From Thermoclostridium sp036562185 (GTDB taxonomy: Bacteria > Bacillota > Clostridia > DSM-8532), in assembly GCA_036562185.1 (NCBI GenBank), contig DATCKN010000040.1, positions 1 to 64,000 of the forward strand: 64,000 bases of DNA. The letters are read 5' to 3'. The notes beneath the pieces are model-generated. The model saw only the letters and a list, made by a program, of their open reading frames with translations, was not told the origin of the DNA and made no database searches. Made by a program: the position numbers and the translations under genes. This document shows, one piece after another, positions 61,781 through 64,000 of the stretch; the stretch's first letter is position 1; every line of letters begins with the position of its first letter.

Positions 61781-62770
61781 TTAACAGCTTTTTCTGAAAA
61801 CCGGTGTGCCATTTACATAAACAACCTTTGTGGTTGTCCTGTTATTAAGAACCCGCTCCCGTAATAAATCAATGGCAGAACTGCAGATTATGGCAATATC
61901 AATATGGAATGTTGTTAACGGAGGTGAAACGTATTGAGCAATACCGATATCATTTATACTAAAGAAAGATACCCTTTGCGGAATATCCCATTTGTGTTCA
62001 TTAAAGGCCTGCAGCGCTCCAATGGCCAGCGCATCATTTGCAACGCAGAACCCTGTCGGCATTTTTTCACCTAATTTATTTATAGCTTCCATTGCAACCC
62101 TGTAGCCTTCTTTTACAGTAAACGCATTTGCTATATAAACATTTTCTTCCTTTAATAGATTATAGTATGATGCTGTCTGCCTGAATGACCATTCACGTAC
62201 GTCCATCAGCGGTTTTCTTGTGATCATGTCATAGTCAGGGCCACCTATAAAACCGATACTTTTATGGCCTTTCTCAACGTAATAATCAACTATTTGCCTT
62301 ACCATGGCTTCCAGGTTTGCCTGAACACTGTCATATATGCTTTCATCAGGGCTTGTAGTTATGAAAACTCCCTTGGTTGTAATCTGCTTAAGATGGTTAA
62401 TCTCCTGCATGTCAAACCATCCGATTGCAATAAAAGCCAACGTATCTTTTTTTACCGCGTGTACCCCGTCGCGTTTGTTGTATACAGTGAAATGAATATT
62501 TGTAATTGCAGCCTGTTTTTTTAATTCATCCAAAATAGATTTATAAAAAATATTATCCAGTTCTTCACCGTCATCAGCCCAATACAAAATTGCAACATTC
62601 TCTATTTTTGGATTTATCTTTTTCTTTGTGTATCCAATCTCTTCAGCAGTTCTAAAAATTGCGTTTCTTGTTTCTTCACTTACCGATATATCCGGATCAT
62701 AATTCAAAACACGAGATACTGTGGCATTAGAAAGACCTAATATTTGCGCAATCTGTTTTATTGTAGCCAT
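61781..62770 (-). CDS. LacI-family transcriptional regulator, locus H
   Basis: A 329-residue LacI/GalR protein. The helix-turn-helix IKQIAQILGLSNATVSRVLN is at residues 4-23. The effector domain begins IENVAILYWADDGEELD and includes the SIGFIGGPDYDMITRKPLMD segment. The ATG follows AGGAGGG. GTAAA-N3-TTTAC operators lie before its own gene and before the adjacent GH53 gene. It is therefore the likely repressor of the galactan operon and of itself. Confidence 0.93.
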   Translation of the reverse strand: MATIKQIAQILGLSNATVSRVLNYDPDISVSEETRNAIFRTAEEIGYTKKKINPKIENVAILYWADDGEELDNIFYKSILDELKKQAAITNIHFTVYNKRDGVHAVKKDTLAFIAIGWFDMQEINHLKQITTKGVFITTSPDESIYDSVQANLEAMVRQIVDYYVEKGHKSIGFIGGPDYDMITRKPLMDVREWSFRQTASYYNLLKEENVYIANAFTVKEGYRVAMEAINKLGEKMPTGFCVANDALAIGALQAFNEHKWDIPQRVSFFSINDIGIAQYVSPPLTTFHIDIAIICSSAIDLLRERVLNNRTTTKVVYVNGTPVFRKSC

Positions 62771-62794
62771 TATATCCCTCCTGATAAATTATTA

Positions 62795-62809
62795 AGTAAA
62801 TATTTTACT
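62795..62809. promoter_or_regulatory. LacI-H operator upstream of lacI-H
   Basis: AGTAAA / TTTACT around TAT, six-base perfect arms, 24 bases upstream of the LacI-H start. It matches the core of the GH53 operator. Confidence 0.55.
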
Positions 62810-62984
62810 ATTTATTTTAACTAATGTCAAATTTCCAATCGATACGCTACAAAATAATCAACCTGCTCTCCTTCCGGCCTTCCTGTATCCTGTTGCAGAC
62901 AGGCACCCACCAAAAAATATAGTATTTTTACATTTTAACCATAAAAAGTGTTGGCATCAATATAAGAAAACTGTCACACAGGAA

Positions 62985-63092
62985 ATGGAAATGAAAAATT
63001 ACCCGATGAAGAAACTTATGACGGGAAAGCGCAGACCAGCACTTTACATAGCAACAATGAGCTTAATGGAACAGTCGCCACTGCATGCTTAG
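62985..63092 (+). CDS. Possible 35-residue small ORF
   Basis: A short plus-strand frame, ATG at 62985 (or 62991, which has AGGAAATGGAA before it) to TAG at 63092. It encodes a basic peptide containing MTGKRRPALYIATMSLMEQ. It has no recognised family or signal peptide, and coding status is uncertain. It is recorded because it fills much of an otherwise empty region. Confidence 0.2.
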   Translation: MEMKNYPMKKLMTGKRRPALYIATMSLMEQSPLHA

Positions 63093-63119
63093 AAAACTGA
63101 TTAAATGCTTATTAGGCTG

Positions 63120-63150
63120 AATGAAGCAGGAGAACCACTCCTGCTTCATT
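63120..63150 (-). terminator. Hairpin after the PmbA-like gene
   Basis: AATGAAGCAGGAG / CTCCTGCTTCATT, 13 perfect base pairs with a 5-base loop, four bases past the stop of the PmbA-like gene. No long T-run follows, so it is a probable but not classical terminator. Confidence 0.6.
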
Positions 63151-63154
63151 CCTG

Positions 63155-64000
63155 TTACTTACCTGCGACACTGACTTTTGGAAGAGAAATTGCGAACGGG
63201 CCTTCATAACCCTCTTCTACCTGCATTTCTTTAGACAGGACAATATCTTTCTGGCATTCCAGCAAATTACCGTTTATTGATCCGCCGGTGACAGGTGTTA
63301 CTGATTTTCCGTCGCATAAGAAAGCAAGCCGAATTTCGCCTGAAAAATAACCGGAAAGCTCATCCATCTGGAAATCCGAAAAACTCACTACATGAAGATA
63401 TTCTCCGGTTTTCATTTCATCAAAAGTTTTAGTGCCTTTGGGTATAAATATGCAGTCATAAGTTCCCGTCGGTTCTATACCAAGGTAATAGGAAAATCTG
63501 CTGTTTCCGTGAATTGTCTTTAGTACTCCGTTTTCCAGCAGTGGCCTGTCTTTCATAGGAATACCTTCAATACTATACGGCACTTTAGCTTTCAGTGTAA
63601 TATTAAGGGCATCGCCTGTGACGTTCTCGCCCTGCACATTCATGCCCAATTCATAATTTGAGTACTTGGGATAAATTAAGCCCGCCGAAGACCGCATGAG
63701 ATAGTATGTGAAAATTTCTTTTACGTATCGTCCGGACAGAATCACTTTATATTCTCCCGTGGGCGGTGCAGTTTTTGCAGCAGCACGTGCCTTTGTCATT
63801 TCAAGAGTCTTTTTTACTTTTTCCTTCAAAGCCTCGGTGTCGGGTTTGTCATAACTGAAACTCATGTATGTCTCAACATCCTGAGGTTCAATGCATTGCG
63901 CAACAAATTCACCTTTAATGGCTAATTTTTGATAACTTACATCAATACCATTAGAGTTAATAATATGGCTTGTTGTTTTTTCTACGAATATTTCCGCTGA
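63155..64000 (-). CDS. TldD/PmbA-family protein (C-terminal 281 residues; start beyond window)
   Basis: The C-terminal part of a TldD/PmbA (TldE) metallopeptidase-family protein; the frame is open to the right edge, so the gene starts outside. Family features visible include SGRYVKEIFTYYLMRSSAGLIY, then IEGIPMKDRPLLENGVLKTIHGN and the C-terminal GEIRLAFLCDGKSVTPVTGGSINGNLLE, matching the conserved end (GxxVxPVxGxxIxGNL). TldD/TldE pairs degrade or process small peptides such as CcdA or microcin leaders. Zn-binding residues would lie in the TldD partner; whether this one is TldE-like cannot be settled here. The first in-frame Met of the visible part (63865) is internal. Confidence 0.8.
   Translation of the reverse strand, partial: SAEIFVEKTTSHIINSNGIDVSYQKLAIKGEFVAQCIEPQDVETYMSFSYDKPDTEALKEKVKKTLEMTKARAAAKTAPPTGEYKVILSGRYVKEIFTYYLMRSSAGLIYPKYSNYELGMNVQGENVTGDALNITLKAKVPYSIEGIPMKDRPLLENGVLKTIHGNSRFSYYLGIEPTGTYDCIFIPKGTKTFDEMKTGEYLHVVSFSDFQMDELSGYFSGEIRLAFLCDGKSVTPVTGGSINGNLLECQKDIVLSKEMQVEEGYEGPFAISLPKVSVAGK

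Larger units (their letters stand above)
62771..63154. other. Region between PmbA-like gene and LacI-H
   Basis: 384 bases. It holds the lacI-H operator (62795), a possible 35-codon ORF (62985-63092) and the hairpin at 63120. It carries no recognisable RNA gene. Confidence 0.45.

Noticed and set aside
1..64000. CRISPR array, prophage, insertion sequence or integrase
   Set aside because: No regularly spaced repeats, transposase or phage-type ORFs, or terminal inverted repeats were seen in the window.

Overview
The window reads as chromosome from a low-to-mid GC, plant-polysaccharide-degrading Clostridia-type Firmicute. This rests on AGGAGG-type ribosome binding sites, Firmicute-type sugar importers (LplB/YtcP/lipoprotein and MalEFG classes), LacI, YesS-like AraC and YesMN regulators, and intracellular GH78, GH127 and GH53 enzymes. 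I cannot name the species from sequence alone. There are no rRNA or tRNA genes, insertion sequences, phage genes or CRISPR arrays that I can see.

The window is dominated by eight carbohydrate ABC importer loci, labelled A to H here. Each has two permeases and a solute-binding lipoprotein (SBP), and each has its own regulator nearby: A (1-2937, LacI at 3149), B (10584-14155, membrane AraC at 7898), C (21020-24329, cytosolic AraC at 24584), D (27325-30844, membrane AraC at 31160, plus an extra orphan SBP at 25448), E (34056-37282, YesMN two-component system at 37579-41069), F (41957-45282 with GH127 at 45357, LacI at 47700), G (51286-54897, membrane AraC at 48752) and H (57305-60468 with GH53 at 60593, LacI at 61781). 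No ABC ATPase gene is present, so all eight presumably share an MsmX/UgpC-type ATPase encoded elsewhere. Loci A, B, D and G are lplB-ytcP-SBP, with the SBP last. Loci C, E, F and H are SBP-malF-malG, with the SBP ahead of the permeases.

The enzymes point to pectin rhamnogalacturonan-I and its side chains: alpha-L-rhamnosidase (GH78, 15555), beta-L-arabinofuranosidase (GH127, 45357) and endo-beta-1,4-galactanase (GH53, 60593). Locus C also carries an amidohydrolase and a Gfo/Idh/MocA oxidoreductase for the imported product. None of the three glycosidases has a signal peptide. The implied scheme is extracellular depolymerisation by enzymes outside the window, binding by lipoproteins, import, then intracellular trimming. 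The substrate of each importer is inference.

Interspersed are genes unrelated to sugar uptake: a thioesterase, two flavin/PNPOx-fold proteins, a HAD phosphatase and an MBL-fold hydrolase (4343-7813), a GT2 glycosyltransferase (14240), a PHP-domain protein (41234), a small alarmone synthetase followed by a stand-alone two-domain CheB (55392-57281), and the C-terminal part of a TldD/PmbA-family protein at the right edge.

The most striking non-coding pattern is a stem-loop at the SBP/permease boundary in all eight importer loci. Clear palindromic operators accompany the three LacI regulators, and two long inverted repeats lie in the YesMN/locus E divergent promoter region.
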